Assembly: GCF_000156395.1 (NCBI RefSeq)
Contig: NZ_GG703818.1
Location: forward strand, 46,228-110,227
Direction of reading: 5' to 3'
Source of the DNA: Providencia rustigianii DSM 4541
GTDB taxonomy: Bacteria > Pseudomonadota > Gammaproteobacteria > Enterobacterales > Enterobacteriaceae
Length of the DNA: 64,000 nt
Shown in pieces: positions 11,205 to 20,216 of the stretch (position 1 is the first letter of the stretch; every line of letters starts with the position of its first letter). The notes below the pieces were generated by a model that saw only the letters and a list, made by a program, of their open reading frames with translations, did not search any database and was not told the DNA's origin. The position numbers and the translations under genes were made by a program.

Positions 11205-13139
11205 ATGATTGTTTTCTCTTCATTACAAATTCGCCGAGGTGTACGTGTTCTGTTGGACAATGCAACTGCGACTATCAACCCAGGACAAAAAGTTGGGTTA
11301 GTGGGTAAAAACGGCTGCGGGAAGTCAACACTGCTGGCACTCTTAAAGGGCGAACTGCAAGCAGAGGCAGGATCAGCAACCTTTCCAAGTAATTGGTCAA
11401 TGGCGTGGGTAAACCAAGAAACTCCAGCCCTTGATATCCCTTGTATTGAATATGTGATTGACGGTGACCGAGAGTTCCGTGAATTAGAGCGTAAGCTACA
11501 ACACGCCAATGAAAAAAATGATGGTCATGGGATTGCCGTGATCCACGGTCAATTAGATGCTATCGATGCGTGGACGATCCGCTCAAGAGCCTCTAGCTTG
11601 CTCCACGGTTTAGGTTTTAGTCAAGCCCAGCTACAATCCCCAGTAAAATCATTCTCCGGTGGATGGCGTATGCGTTTGAACCTTGCACAAGCGTTATTGT
11701 GCCGTTCAGATTTGTTGCTGCTCGATGAGCCGACGAACCACTTAGATTTAGATGCAGTGATTTGGTTGGAAAAATGGCTTAAAAGCTATTCTGGCACCCT
11801 GATTTTGATTTCCCATGATAGGGACTTCCTCGACCCAATCATCGACAAAGTGCTGCATATTGAGCAAGAATCCATGTTCGAGTATACCGGCAATTATTCA
11901 TCGTTCGAGGGGCAACGCGCGATGAAGCTTTCACAGCAACAAGCTTTATATGAGAGTCAACAAGTTAGAGCTGCACACTTACAAAGTTATATTGATCGTT
12001 TTAGAGCGCAAGCCACTAAAGCAAAACAAGCTCAAAGCCGGATTAAAATGCTCGAAAAAATGGAAATGGTTTCTCCAGCACATGTAGATAACCCCTTCCA
12101 TTTTTCATTCCGTAAACCCGAAAGCTTACCAAACCCATTATTGAAAATGGAAAAAGTCAGCGCAGGTTACGCCGAAAAAGTGATTTTAGAATCCATTAAA
12201 TTGAACCTAGTTCCCGGTTCACGTATCGGCTTACTAGGCCGTAACGGAGCAGGTAAATCGACCTTGATCAAGATGCTTGCGGGTGATTTGCCTCCATTAC
12301 ATGGGAAAATCTCGCTCTCAAAAGGCATCAAGCTTGGGTACTTCGCTCAGCATCAATTAGAATATTTGCATGCAGATGAATCGCCATTACAGCATATCGC
12401 CCGCCTTGCACCTGACCAAACCGAGCAACAACTGCGTGATTATCTAGGTGGTTTTGGCTTTAAAGGCGACCAAGTCACGGATCCAACGGGCCGTTTTTCT
12501 GGTGGTGAAAAAGCGCGCTTAGTTTTAGCTTTAGTGGTATGGCAGCGCCCTAACCTACTGTTACTCGATGAACCGACTAACCACCTTGATTTAGATATGC
12601 GTCAAGCACTTACTGATGCGCTAATGGACTTTGAAGGGGCATTAGTGGTGGTATCCCATGATAGGCATTTATTGCGCTCAACAACGGATGAATTTTATCT
12701 GGTTCATGGCGGTATGGTGGCTCAATTTGATGGTGATTTAGATGATTATCAACAATGGCTAGCTGAGCAAAACAAACTCGAGTTACAACAGACTCGCGAT
12801 CTGCTAGAAAAAGACAAACCAGCCAGCGCATCAACCGTGACGGCACAAGATAGAAAAGACCAAAAACGTCGCGATGCCGAATTCCGTCAACTGACCCAAC
12901 CTATCCGTAAAAAAATTACGGAGTTGGAAAAAAAGATGGAAAAATATTCGACGTCTTTGAATGAGTTAGAAGCCAAGTTATCCGATCCTGCAATTTACGA
13001 ACAAGACAAAAAAGCAGAGTTAACTGACTGTTTGAAAAAACAGACAGAACAAAAATCCGCACTTGAGGATGTTGAAATGGAGTGGATGGACCTGCAAGAG
13101 CAATTAGAAACGATGACCAGTGAGTTTGAAGCGGGTTAG
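11205..13139 (+). CDS. yheS: ABC-F family ATPase YheS
   Basis: This 644-residue protein has two ABC cassettes and no membrane segment, the ABC-F arrangement; such proteins act on ribosomes as translation factors. The first cassette has Walker A GKNGCGKST at residues 34-42, signature FSGGW, and LLLLDEPTNHLDLD. The second repeats GRNGAGKST, FSGGEKARL and LLLLDEPTNHLDLDM. The linker (about 240-310) and the C-terminal 90 residues are charged coiled coil. E. coli YheS is 637 residues. It is divergent from kefG and followed by its own terminator. Confidence 0.96.
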   Translation: MIVFSSLQIRRGVRVLLDNATATINPGQKVGLVGKNGCGKSTLLALLKGELQAEAGSATFPSNWSMAWVNQETPALDIPCIEYVIDGDREFRELERKLQHANEKNDGHGIAVIHGQLDAIDAWTIRSRASSLLHGLGFSQAQLQSPVKSFSGGWRMRLNLAQALLCRSDLLLLDEPTNHLDLDAVIWLEKWLKSYSGTLILISHDRDFLDPIIDKVLHIEQESMFEYTGNYSSFEGQRAMKLSQQQALYESQQVRAAHLQSYIDRFRAQATKAKQAQSRIKMLEKMEMVSPAHVDNPFHFSFRKPESLPNPLLKMEKVSAGYAEKVILESIKLNLVPGSRIGLLGRNGAGKSTLIKMLAGDLPPLHGKISLSKGIKLGYFAQHQLEYLHADESPLQHIARLAPDQTEQQLRDYLGGFGFKGDQVTDPTGRFSGGEKARLVLALVVWQRPNLLLLDEPTNHLDLDMRQALTDALMDFEGALVVVSHDRHLLRSTTDEFYLVHGGMVAQFDGDLDDYQQWLAEQNKLELQQTRDLLEKDKPASASTVTAQDRKDQKRRDAEFRQLTQPIRKKITELEKKMEKYSTSLNELEAKLSDPAIYEQDKKAELTDCLKKQTEQKSALEDVEMEWMDLQEQLETMTSEFEAG

Positions 13140-13172
13140 CTCTGCGGCTTAAGCTTTTAAATCGATAGATGT

Positions 13173-13201
13173 AGCCCTAGTTATTAACTAGGGCTTTTTA
13201 T
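13173..13201 (+). terminator. yheS terminator
   Basis: AGCCCTAGT and ACTAGGGCT form a strong stem around TATTA, followed by TTTTTA, 33 bases after the yheS stop. Confidence 0.9.
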
Positions 13202-13580
13202 TGTCTATACATATGACACACCTAATTTAAGTCCAATTACACAAGTAAAAATGGGATATCTAGATATGAAATATTAATTAGTAATAAAAATCTTATATTT
13301 CCATCAATTTACATATGTTTAACAGCACTTAATTATAATTGCTGGTCTGATATTTCATTCGATAGCAATAAATGAGTATTTTTAACTAAATAAAAAATCA
13401 AAGAATATTAAAACATTCTTTATTATTCATAATATTACGTTCTAAAAAATAATCGCTTAAATAAGCTATTTTTTCCATCGAAAGAAAGCCTTTATAATAT
13501 TCATAATTGCACACATTAAAAATCATCCAAGTGAGAATTTAACTATTCTTATTTTGATATTATTTCATGGCTGGTATTCT
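13202..13580. other. AT-rich gap after yheS
   Basis: About 380 bases of very AT-rich sequence between the yheS terminator and the next gene. No open frame with a ribosome binding site was seen. It presumably holds the promoter of the following two genes, and marks the left edge of the accessory block that separates yheS from yheT. Confidence 0.5.
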
Positions 13581-14804
13581 ATGATCTATATAATAACAAT
13601 GCTTTACGGAAGAGAAACGGCTAAGCGATATTTTTGGGCTATTCTCTCAATAACATTATTTGGTGCTTTAATTGGCATCTGCTTTTTTTTATTACCTTTT
13701 TTCGCCGATCCCTATGAATTTATTATCCTCCTCTGTATTCCTATCTTATTAGAAGCTATCCGCTCATTTTTTTGTGCAGCCTATTGTACTGGAGCGGCTA
13801 GAGGGCTAAGGATCAGCCGCGGACTCGTTTTACTGTTTATGGTCTATGTCGTTTTATTTTCTAAAATTCATGCATGGGAAACGGTATTATCCGGTTTTAT
13901 TACCGGCTTATATTTGATGGTGAGCTCTGTTTGGAAGATGTCAAACAGCGTCGTGCTTAAGTTTAAACGCTGGAAACTGATGTTCGCTGTTTCCGTTCTT
14001 GAATTCATGATAGGACTGTGGAATTTTATTCCATGGTCCTTTGATTACTCGTCTCGTCAAATATATTGGGATGTTGGGACTCTGATTTTAATTTATTCCC
14101 TTGATTCATTTTTTGTTTATTACTTCGTCACAAGTAGTCAGTTAGCGGATATTGATAGCCTAAAATCAAATGAAAATGAGGCTAATGAAGAGAATGAGAC
14201 TAATAATAAAAATAGAGAAAAAGCGGTTTTGCATGTTTGGACAACCACAGGGCAATTACCACTCTTTTTTAAACTTATTCAACGCTACATTGTCTCTCGC
14301 AATTCATTAGGGGTGATCAGTACAGGCCACGTCGCCTTTGAACTTGATGAGGTTTATATTAGCCATTACCCAGAAAAAGATATTGAACGCGATACCTCTC
14401 AATTCTTGAAAATTTTAAAATCGACTGAAGAAAATAACGATTCTGGCGTTTTCCAAATCAGTTATAACGACGAAATGAAAATTGCACCACCCTCTAATTT
14501 CACAATCCCAATCGACGGTGTAAGCAAAGAAAAGTTAGACGAATTTTGGAATGAATATCGCAAAGATACCACTTACAATCTCACTAACCGAAATTGCTCA
14601 ACTGTGGTCTCTCTTGCATTAATAAAAAGCACCGAGGGTTACTTTACTGAGAAGCGTGGCGGATTTATGCTCCTCCTGAAGCTGCTATTTAGCCCTGAAT
14701 TATGGGTTATGTCCCAGCTAAGAAAACATGCAAGTATCATGACATGGACTCCAGGGATTGTTTTAGATTATTCCCGAGCGATGTCTGTACTATTAAAAAT
14801 GTAA
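13581..14804 (+). CDS. HdeD-like membrane protein with C-terminal His/Cys hydrolase-like domain
   Basis: The first 190 residues hold about six hydrophobic helices arranged as in HdeD/DUF308 membrane proteins (AILSITLFGALIGICFFLLPF is typical). A Glu/Asn-rich linker (about 193-212) leads to a soluble domain with TGHVAFEL (His at about 250), ISHYPEKD, and NLTNRNCSTVV (Cys at about 339). A His preceding an Asn-Cys is the order seen in circularly permuted NlpC/P60-like thiol hydrolases such as LRAT and YaeF; this assignment is inference. I start at ATG 13581; an in-frame TTG at 13554 is an alternative. No good Shine-Dalgarno is visible. The next gene starts 15 bases downstream. Confidence 0.75.
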   Translation: MIYIITMLYGRETAKRYFWAILSITLFGALIGICFFLLPFFADPYEFIILLCIPILLEAIRSFFCAAYCTGAARGLRISRGLVLLFMVYVVLFSKIHAWETVLSGFITGLYLMVSSVWKMSNSVVLKFKRWKLMFAVSVLEFMIGLWNFIPWSFDYSSRQIYWDVGTLILIYSLDSFFVYYFVTSSQLADIDSLKSNENEANEENETNNKNREKAVLHVWTTTGQLPLFFKLIQRYIVSRNSLGVISTGHVAFELDEVYISHYPEKDIERDTSQFLKILKSTEENNDSGVFQISYNDEMKIAPPSNFTIPIDGVSKEKLDEFWNEYRKDTTYNLTNRNCSTVVSLALIKSTEGYFTEKRGGFMLLLKLLFSPELWVMSQLRKHASIMTWTPGIVLDYSRAMSVLLKM

Positions 14805-14819
14805 CTTTACGGTCAGTCT

Positions 14820-15530
14820 ATGAATCCAAAAGATGATTGGAGAACGGAATATCGCTATAAACCTCATATGGAGCTTAACAGTGATACCGCTGAAATAACG
14901 ATCCACAATTTTAGGTCCTTTCAGTTTTTAGATGAAAATAAATATATTTGGAATACAAAGAGCTACAATCTTTCCGATTTGCGCAGTGTGGATTTAGTAC
15001 AGTCCCATTGGACAGGAAAAGTGATCGCCCATGTTTTTCTTAGTTTTGGTTTTGCCAATGGAGAATATGTTTCTTTCTCCATTGAAACACGGCGAAAATC
15101 ACATCAAGAATTTTCTGTTTGGAAAGGATTTTTCTATCACTATGACATTATTTATGTCGTGGCGGATGAACAAGATTTGATTGGTACAAGAGTCAATTTG
15201 CGTAATGAGCAGGTTTATATCTATCCTTTAAACCTAGATCACGAGCTAGTCACGTTATTATTTTTAAACTATATGCATAAAGTCAATGAGCTCAAAGATA
15301 CGGATGAACGATATCATTCCATGTGGAATAACTGCACAACAAGTATCTATAAAATCGCCAAGAAAACTTACCCAGAATTTAAATTTAACTGGAAATTATT
15401 AGCTAGCGGATATGCGTTTAAATATTGCATTCAGCTGGGATTTATTGAAAAAGAACAGTTTATTAATAAGCAGCAAATTCCGATTATTGAATTAATCGAT
15501 AATGAGTTTTCAAAAAAAATAAGAAATTAG
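14820..15530 (+). CDS. DUF4105 (Lnb N-terminal domain-like) protein
   Basis: The 236-residue protein matches the DUF4105 family pattern: WRTEYRYKPHMEL near the start, an IHNFRSF segment, AHVFLSFGFANGEYVSFSIETR (His71), GFFYHYDIIYVVADEQDL, and MWNNCTTSIYK with Cys172. The His followed by Asn-Asn-Cys suggests a papain-like thiol hydrolase related to the lacto-N-biosidase N-terminal domain. Unusually it lacks the N-terminal membrane helices that relatives often carry and has no signal peptide. It lies 15 bases after an HdeD-like membrane protein that also ends in a His/Cys domain, so the two probably work together. Substrate unknown. Confidence 0.8.
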   Translation: MNPKDDWRTEYRYKPHMELNSDTAEITIHNFRSFQFLDENKYIWNTKSYNLSDLRSVDLVQSHWTGKVIAHVFLSFGFANGEYVSFSIETRRKSHQEFSVWKGFFYHYDIIYVVADEQDLIGTRVNLRNEQVYIYPLNLDHELVTLLFLNYMHKVNELKDTDERYHSMWNNCTTSIYKIAKKTYPEFKFNWKLLASGYAFKYCIQLGFIEKEQFINKQQIPIIELIDNEFSKKIRN

Positions 15531-15554
15531 ATTCTACATATAAATCAAGTACGC

Positions 15555-15597
15555 AAAAAAATAGAGCCCTATATTTCCATATGGGACTCTATTTTTA
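15555..15597. terminator. Bidirectional terminator before adiA
   Basis: AAAAATAGAGCCCTAT pairs with ATATGGGACTCTATTTTT across a short loop. The A- and T-rich flanks serve both the DUF4105 gene on the plus strand and adiA on the minus strand. Confidence 0.85.
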
Positions 15598-15626
15598 CTT
15601 AAAATTATTTATCTAACGATATAAAT

Positions 15627-17900
15627 TTATTGACCCTTCACGCACATCACATGATATTTCCCATCAATTTTTTCTGTGCCTTCGGTTTCATGTTCAAAAC
15701 CTGGGAACTCGCTATCCCATGCCTGCAAACTACGTAAATAACCGATGTGAGGACTATGGGTTTCCCCAAAACTTTCACCCGATAACAACATTGGAATACC
15801 CGGTGGGTAAGGAATAATCGAGTTAGCAGCGATACGTCCCGCTAACTTATCGAGAGGAACGGCTTCCACGCGGTTAGCGACAATCTCTTGGTAGGCATCT
15901 CGTGGGCTCATCATCACTTGCGGTAATTCAGAGTAGGCTTGGTTCAACTGGCTTCCCGGATTATTGCGCTGTAAATAGGCAAACATTTTATCCCCAAGAT
16001 CACGAAGTCCCATATCTCCATAAATCTCAGGAGCAACCTCCACCACTTCCGGAAGCACTTTTTTCAATTGCGTATTGGTGTCGTAATGGCGCTTAAAGGA
16101 GAGTAACGCATTCACCAGCGTTCCCCATTTACCTTTGGTAATTCCCATAGAAAACAGGAACATAATTTGAAAATCTGTCGTTCTTGTTGGGACGATACCA
16201 TAATGATTGAGCCACGCCGTCACCAATGCAGCAGGAACACCAGAATCTTGTAATTTACCATCATCTCCCATGCCTGGAGCCAAAATACTCACTTTAATCG
16301 GATCTAGCATCGCCCAATCAGCAGGAATATTTTTGAAACCATGCCATGTATCTTCAGGATTCATCACCCAGCAACTCTGTTCTTTCATCAGCAAAGGAAC
16401 CGGCGCAAATTCAAAGGGATAAACTTCGCCTGTTGCAGGGTCTTTTACTGTCTCCTGATTCCACGGTTTGAAAAACCACTCGCCATCATTTTGGAATTCT
16501 TTATACAGATACCCCAAAGATTGGCGGAAGTCGATGGCTTCGCGGATCACTTCATCGGTTAAAGAACGACCACTGTTACCGTCCATCATATCGGCAGCAA
16601 TATCATTTGATGCACAAATCGCATATAACGGCGATGTGGTCGCATGCATATGATAAGCCTGATTAAAGCGATTAAAATCTATGGCATTACGCCCATTTCT
16701 GATGTGAATAAATGAGGCTTGGGAGAGGGCATTAAGTAATTTATGTGTTGAGTGAGTAGCAAAGATAGTGGGGTCATCTGCTTTTCGTTCCTCATCACGC
16801 ATCGCAAAATGGTCACGATAAATAGGGTTAAAACGTGCGTAGCCATACCAAGCTTCATCAAAATGAATACGATCGAGGGATTTATCCAGTAAATCTTGAA
16901 CCTTACGCGCGTTGTAGCACACCCCATCATAGGTACAGTTGGTCACTACACTATAAGCAGGTTTTTTGCCTACTTTATCTTTTGTTAATGGGTTACTTGC
17001 CACTTTTCTTTGAATCGCCTCTGGAGACATTTCAGTTGGGTAAATTGGGCCGATAATCCCATAACGGTTACGACTTGGGACCATATAAACAGGTTTTGCC
17101 CCTGTTAAAATCAATCCTTGCTCGATAGATTTATGGCAATTACGGTCAATCACCACCACATCATCATCGGTCATACACGCCTGCATAATGGTTCGGTTCG
17201 AGCCAGAGGTTCCTACCACCACAGAATAGGACTGGTCGGCACCAAAAATACGCGCGGCATTTTTCTCGCACTCACCAAATGCGCCAGTATGATCCAAAAG
17301 CGAACCTACTGCGACTCGTTCGATACCGATGTCAGTACGAAACAGATTTTCACCAAAGAAATCATGATAGATACGCCCCGCAGGCGTCTTAGTAAAACCC
17401 ACGCCCCCTTGATGTCCCGGTGCAGCCCATGAATGTTCATGCACATCACTGTATTTAATCAAGCTTTTCATCAGAGGAGGTAGTAATTGAGCTCGGTAAC
17501 GGATTATCGCAGCCAGTACTCGCCCTGCGATAAAGTCAGCAGAGTCTTCAAGGATCCACGCAAATTCATCCACTTGCTCCATCATTTTTCTATCAAAGGC
17601 GACAAGGGCTTCTTCACGATCGCTTAATAGGAAAACGGGGACATCCTCTTGGCGACGATGCAATTGCGTGATTAGCCGATGGGCTTGCGCCTGCTCTTCT
17701 TTATCGGACATATCCCGTCCATAGAGCAGGCAATCAATACTGGAGTTTGAGCGAATATATGCCAAACCATCTTCAAAATCACGAATAATGACCGTTTCCA
17801 CATGCTCATCGTTTAATTCACTTGCAAGCCTAGCGACTGCATGGCTAATCACGGAATCTTCATCAGTTAACTCAGTATAAACAATGAGCGCTCTCATCAA
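15627..17900 (-). CDS. adiA: Inducible arginine decarboxylase
   Basis: AdiA converts arginine to agmatine and CO2 with PLP, consuming a proton; in E. coli it supports extreme acid resistance. The 757-residue protein matches E. coli AdiA (about 755) along its whole length: an N-terminal response-regulator-like wing domain (1-130), the PLP core with WAAPGHQGGVGFTKTPAG, HFDEAWYGYARFNP and the lysine in FATHSTHKLLNALSQ (about residue 386), and the C-terminal domain ending HETEGTEKIDG. AAAGGG precedes the start; a second ATG follows at once. The usual partners adiC and adiY are absent from the window. A TauD-like oxygenase gene lies 95 bases upstream on the same strand. Confidence 0.94.
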   Translation of the reverse strand: MMRALIVYTELTDEDSVISHAVARLASELNDEHVETVIIRDFEDGLAYIRSNSSIDCLLYGRDMSDKEEQAQAHRLITQLHRRQEDVPVFLLSDREEALVAFDRKMMEQVDEFAWILEDSADFIAGRVLAAIIRYRAQLLPPLMKSLIKYSDVHEHSWAAPGHQGGVGFTKTPAGRIYHDFFGENLFRTDIGIERVAVGSLLDHTGAFGECEKNAARIFGADQSYSVVVGTSGSNRTIMQACMTDDDVVVIDRNCHKSIEQGLILTGAKPVYMVPSRNRYGIIGPIYPTEMSPEAIQRKVASNPLTKDKVGKKPAYSVVTNCTYDGVCYNARKVQDLLDKSLDRIHFDEAWYGYARFNPIYRDHFAMRDEERKADDPTIFATHSTHKLLNALSQASFIHIRNGRNAIDFNRFNQAYHMHATTSPLYAICASNDIAADMMDGNSGRSLTDEVIREAIDFRQSLGYLYKEFQNDGEWFFKPWNQETVKDPATGEVYPFEFAPVPLLMKEQSCWVMNPEDTWHGFKNIPADWAMLDPIKVSILAPGMGDDGKLQDSGVPAALVTAWLNHYGIVPTRTTDFQIMFLFSMGITKGKWGTLVNALLSFKRHYDTNTQLKKVLPEVVEVAPEIYGDMGLRDLGDKMFAYLQRNNPGSQLNQAYSELPQVMMSPRDAYQEIVANRVEAVPLDKLAGRIAANSIIPYPPGIPMLLSGESFGETHSPHIGYLRSLQAWDSEFPGFEHETEGTEKIDGKYHVMCVKGQ

Positions 17901-17995
17901 TAATACCCTTTCAAATAGTAAATAAAAAAATCATTACTCTATTCTTAACTCAGATTAGGCATTATTGCAAAATTGAGAGTTAATGAATGTATTAT

Positions 17996-18853
17996 CTATT
18001 CAGATAATGAATAATCCGTTGTTTGCCCACGATAGAGGTGGCGAATAATTTTATCATCCTCAAATTCTTCTCGTTCATGGAGCACTCGCCGGTTATCCAT
18101 AATAAGCAAATCACCATTTTCCCAATAGTGTTTATAAGAATAACGAGGCTGTTTTATAAATTCGGCTAATTCAGCAAAGAATTTTTTCGTTTCCTCTTTA
18201 GAAAATCCGACAATACGTGATTCCCAATTAGCTTGTTGACCGTCATTAAAAGGGAAATAAATCAGCATCTGCTCTATCCATCCCAAATCGGTAAAAACAG
18301 GATAATTGCACCATCCTTCCTGTTCCATATCGAACCACCCATCCACTGAAATATCAATATTACAACCACGATCCAACGCTCGAACTTGAAAGGTTTCATG
18401 TTTGAGTATTTTAATTAAATGAGGAGGGGCTTCTTTTAATGCTAAAACTTGATCACAAATGATTGTTGCACCATGAAATTTCATATTTTTAATTTCATTA
18501 GCATACAAAAATATCTGATCGACTGGTGATAACAATACGCCACCATCCGCATGAAAAGGAAGCTGATTACGACCAGTTAATAATCGGTCTTTTTTACCAT
18601 CCAGTTGCATCACATCTCGGCATTCAGGCTCCGCTTCTGTATGTTGTTCAACTCTCTCAACGATTGAACCAAACTGGGTATACATATCCCGAAACGCCAG
18701 CACATCAAATTTAAGCTTATTGATGACTAAAAAACCTTGTCGCATTAATAAATTCTTAATGTTATTTGTGTCTGCTTGCATAAAATCATTGGCAGACATC
18801 TTCGCACCAAATCCCGTTGACATCATTGGTTGCCATTTTATCGTCGCGTTCAT
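17996..18853 (-). CDS. TauD/TfdA-family Fe(II)/2-oxoglutarate-dependent oxygenase
   Basis: The 285-residue protein has the features of this family: the metal triad His101-x-Asp103 in QLPFHADGGVLL and a distal His259 in GDLLIMDNRRVLHEREEF, with a 2-oxoglutarate-binding arginine in IIRHLYRGQ (271 or 275). The start MNATIKWQPMMSTGFGAK is chosen because AGGA lies eight bases upstream; the open frame extends to 18952 without support. It lies directly upstream of adiA, so it may be co-transcribed. The substrate cannot be read from the sequence; arginine or agmatine is a guess from context, and a PvcB-like or amino-acid hydroxylase role is equally possible. Confidence 0.8.
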   Translation of the reverse strand: MNATIKWQPMMSTGFGAKMSANDFMQADTNNIKNLLMRQGFLVINKLKFDVLAFRDMYTQFGSIVERVEQHTEAEPECRDVMQLDGKKDRLLTGRNQLPFHADGGVLLSPVDQIFLYANEIKNMKFHGATIICDQVLALKEAPPHLIKILKHETFQVRALDRGCNIDISVDGWFDMEQEGWCNYPVFTDLGWIEQMLIYFPFNDGQQANWESRIVGFSKEETKKFFAELAEFIKQPRYSYKHYWENGDLLIMDNRRVLHEREEFEDDKIIRHLYRGQTTDYSLSE

Positions 18854-19106
18854 GATATTCCTCACAATGGATATTAAGATAACATTTGAGAAGAATATAT
18901 TTACCGGAAAAATATAACCACACAACATCAATTGTAATTTAAGGATTAACAAATAATATCAATTTAATTAAATTGAATATTATTTAACTTCATTTATTAA
19001 AGCAAAAATACCAAATTTAAAAAATAAAAATGTATTCTAATACCGTTATTTAAATTATGAATACCTGCATTTTTTAATTAAACATATCATTATTTATATT
19101 AAAATT

Positions 19107-19967
19107 TTACTCATCCAATTGATTGATCATGACCTTTGCATTCATCACCAGAGCCTTGGCTTTGTCTTCACGTTTTTGTAGTAACGCCATAAACAATAAA
19201 TCGGTTAGGGTATTTTGCGCCGTCCTTGAAGAGATGGAAGAACTGCGCCATTCATTCTCTTCCGCCATACTTTCTAATACGTAATCAGATAACTGTGCCA
19301 AAGGGGAATCTTTAGAGCGCGTAATCGCAATCACGCAAGCACCATTATTATGACCAATGTTAGCAGCCGTTAGCATATCTTTTCGCTTCCCTGAAAAGGA
19401 AATTACAATTTGAACATCTTTGGGGGTAAGCGTAAGTGCAGCCGCAATTTGCACATGATGATCAGGTTCCACCAGCGTCGTAATGCCTATTTTTTGCAAT
19501 TTATAGCTAAGATCTTTCGCCGTTAAGCCTGAACCGCCGATACCAACAATCTGTACACGCTGGGCGCTATCAAGGATCTCAACAATTTTTTCAAACTGAT
19601 TAAAATCAATACGTTTTGTCGTTTCTGTAATTGAGTTATTTTTTTCCAATGCTAATTTTTGCGCCACCACCATCAAGCTATCGGTTTGAGCAATCCGATT
19701 ATGTAACGCCATATGTGGGCTAACATGCTCCTGCTGTTGACGCCCAATGATTTCACTCAATGCCAATTTCAGCGCAGGATACCCCTTTACACCCAATTTT
19801 TGGCTAAATTTCACAATGGCAGATTGGCTGATACCAAGCTGTTCCGCTAACTGCTGAGAAGACAATTTCAGTACTTTTTGTGGATTCTCTAAGATAAATT
19901 GTGCAATTTTCTGTTGGTTCTCAGCAAGCCGAGGTAATAAACAGGTCATCGTATCGAGTAAATTCAT
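19107..19967 (-). CDS. murR: MurR/RpiR-family repressor of MurNAc catabolism
   Basis: MurR represses murQP until it binds MurNAc-6-phosphate. The 286-residue protein has an RpiR-type helix-turn-helix (residues 1-75; SSQQLAEQLGISQSAIVKFSQKLGVKGY) and a SIS sugar-phosphate domain (about 125-260; VGIGGSGLTAKDLSYKLQKIG, IVISFSGKRKD). E. coli MurR is 285 residues. It is divergent from murQ across a 249-base region rich in repeated TTATTCC motifs, the expected operator zone. Identity as MurR rather than another RpiR protein rests on this neighbour. Confidence 0.93.
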   Translation of the reverse strand: MNLLDTMTCLLPRLAENQQKIAQFILENPQKVLKLSSQQLAEQLGISQSAIVKFSQKLGVKGYPALKLALSEIIGRQQQEHVSPHMALHNRIAQTDSLMVVAQKLALEKNNSITETTKRIDFNQFEKIVEILDSAQRVQIVGIGGSGLTAKDLSYKLQKIGITTLVEPDHHVQIAAALTLTPKDVQIVISFSGKRKDMLTAANIGHNNGACVIAITRSKDSPLAQLSDYVLESMAEENEWRSSSISSRTAQNTLTDLLFMALLQKREDKAKALVMNAKVMINQLDE

Positions 19968-20018
19968 AGCGCCCTCAGAAAAGAGATATCCGTAAATTAT
20001 TGACCATTTACAAATAAA

Positions 20019-20170
20019 TTATTCCAACAATAGAAATATCATGCCAAGAGATTATTCCTTTAAATTCAATAATAAATTAGATTATTAAAGGGACAATTAA
20101 CAAAATTATTCCTATATATTGGCAAGCTAGAATAGATAACTCCGTGACATTCATCACATCGTAGGAATAA
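20019..20170. promoter_or_regulatory. Repeated TTATTCC/GGAATAA motifs in murR-murQ divergent region
   Basis: TTATTCC occurs at 20019-20025, 20052-20058 and 20106-20112, and its complement GGAATAA at 20164-20170. The last copy sits in GGAATAAAAAATTCC, a palindrome. Four copies between a repressor and its likely target suggest MurR operators; binding is inferred. Confidence 0.45.
20143..20158. promoter_or_regulatory. CRP binding site upstream of murQ
   Basis: CGTGA-CATTCA-TCACA matches the CRP consensus TGTGA-N6-TCACA at nine of ten core positions. It is centred about 66 bases before the murQ start, a position suitable for activation. murQP is CRP-dependent in E. coli. Confidence 0.7.
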
Positions 20171-20216
20171 AAAATTCCATAGCATACTGCCATGATAAAA
20201 TTTCGGAGCAATTTTT

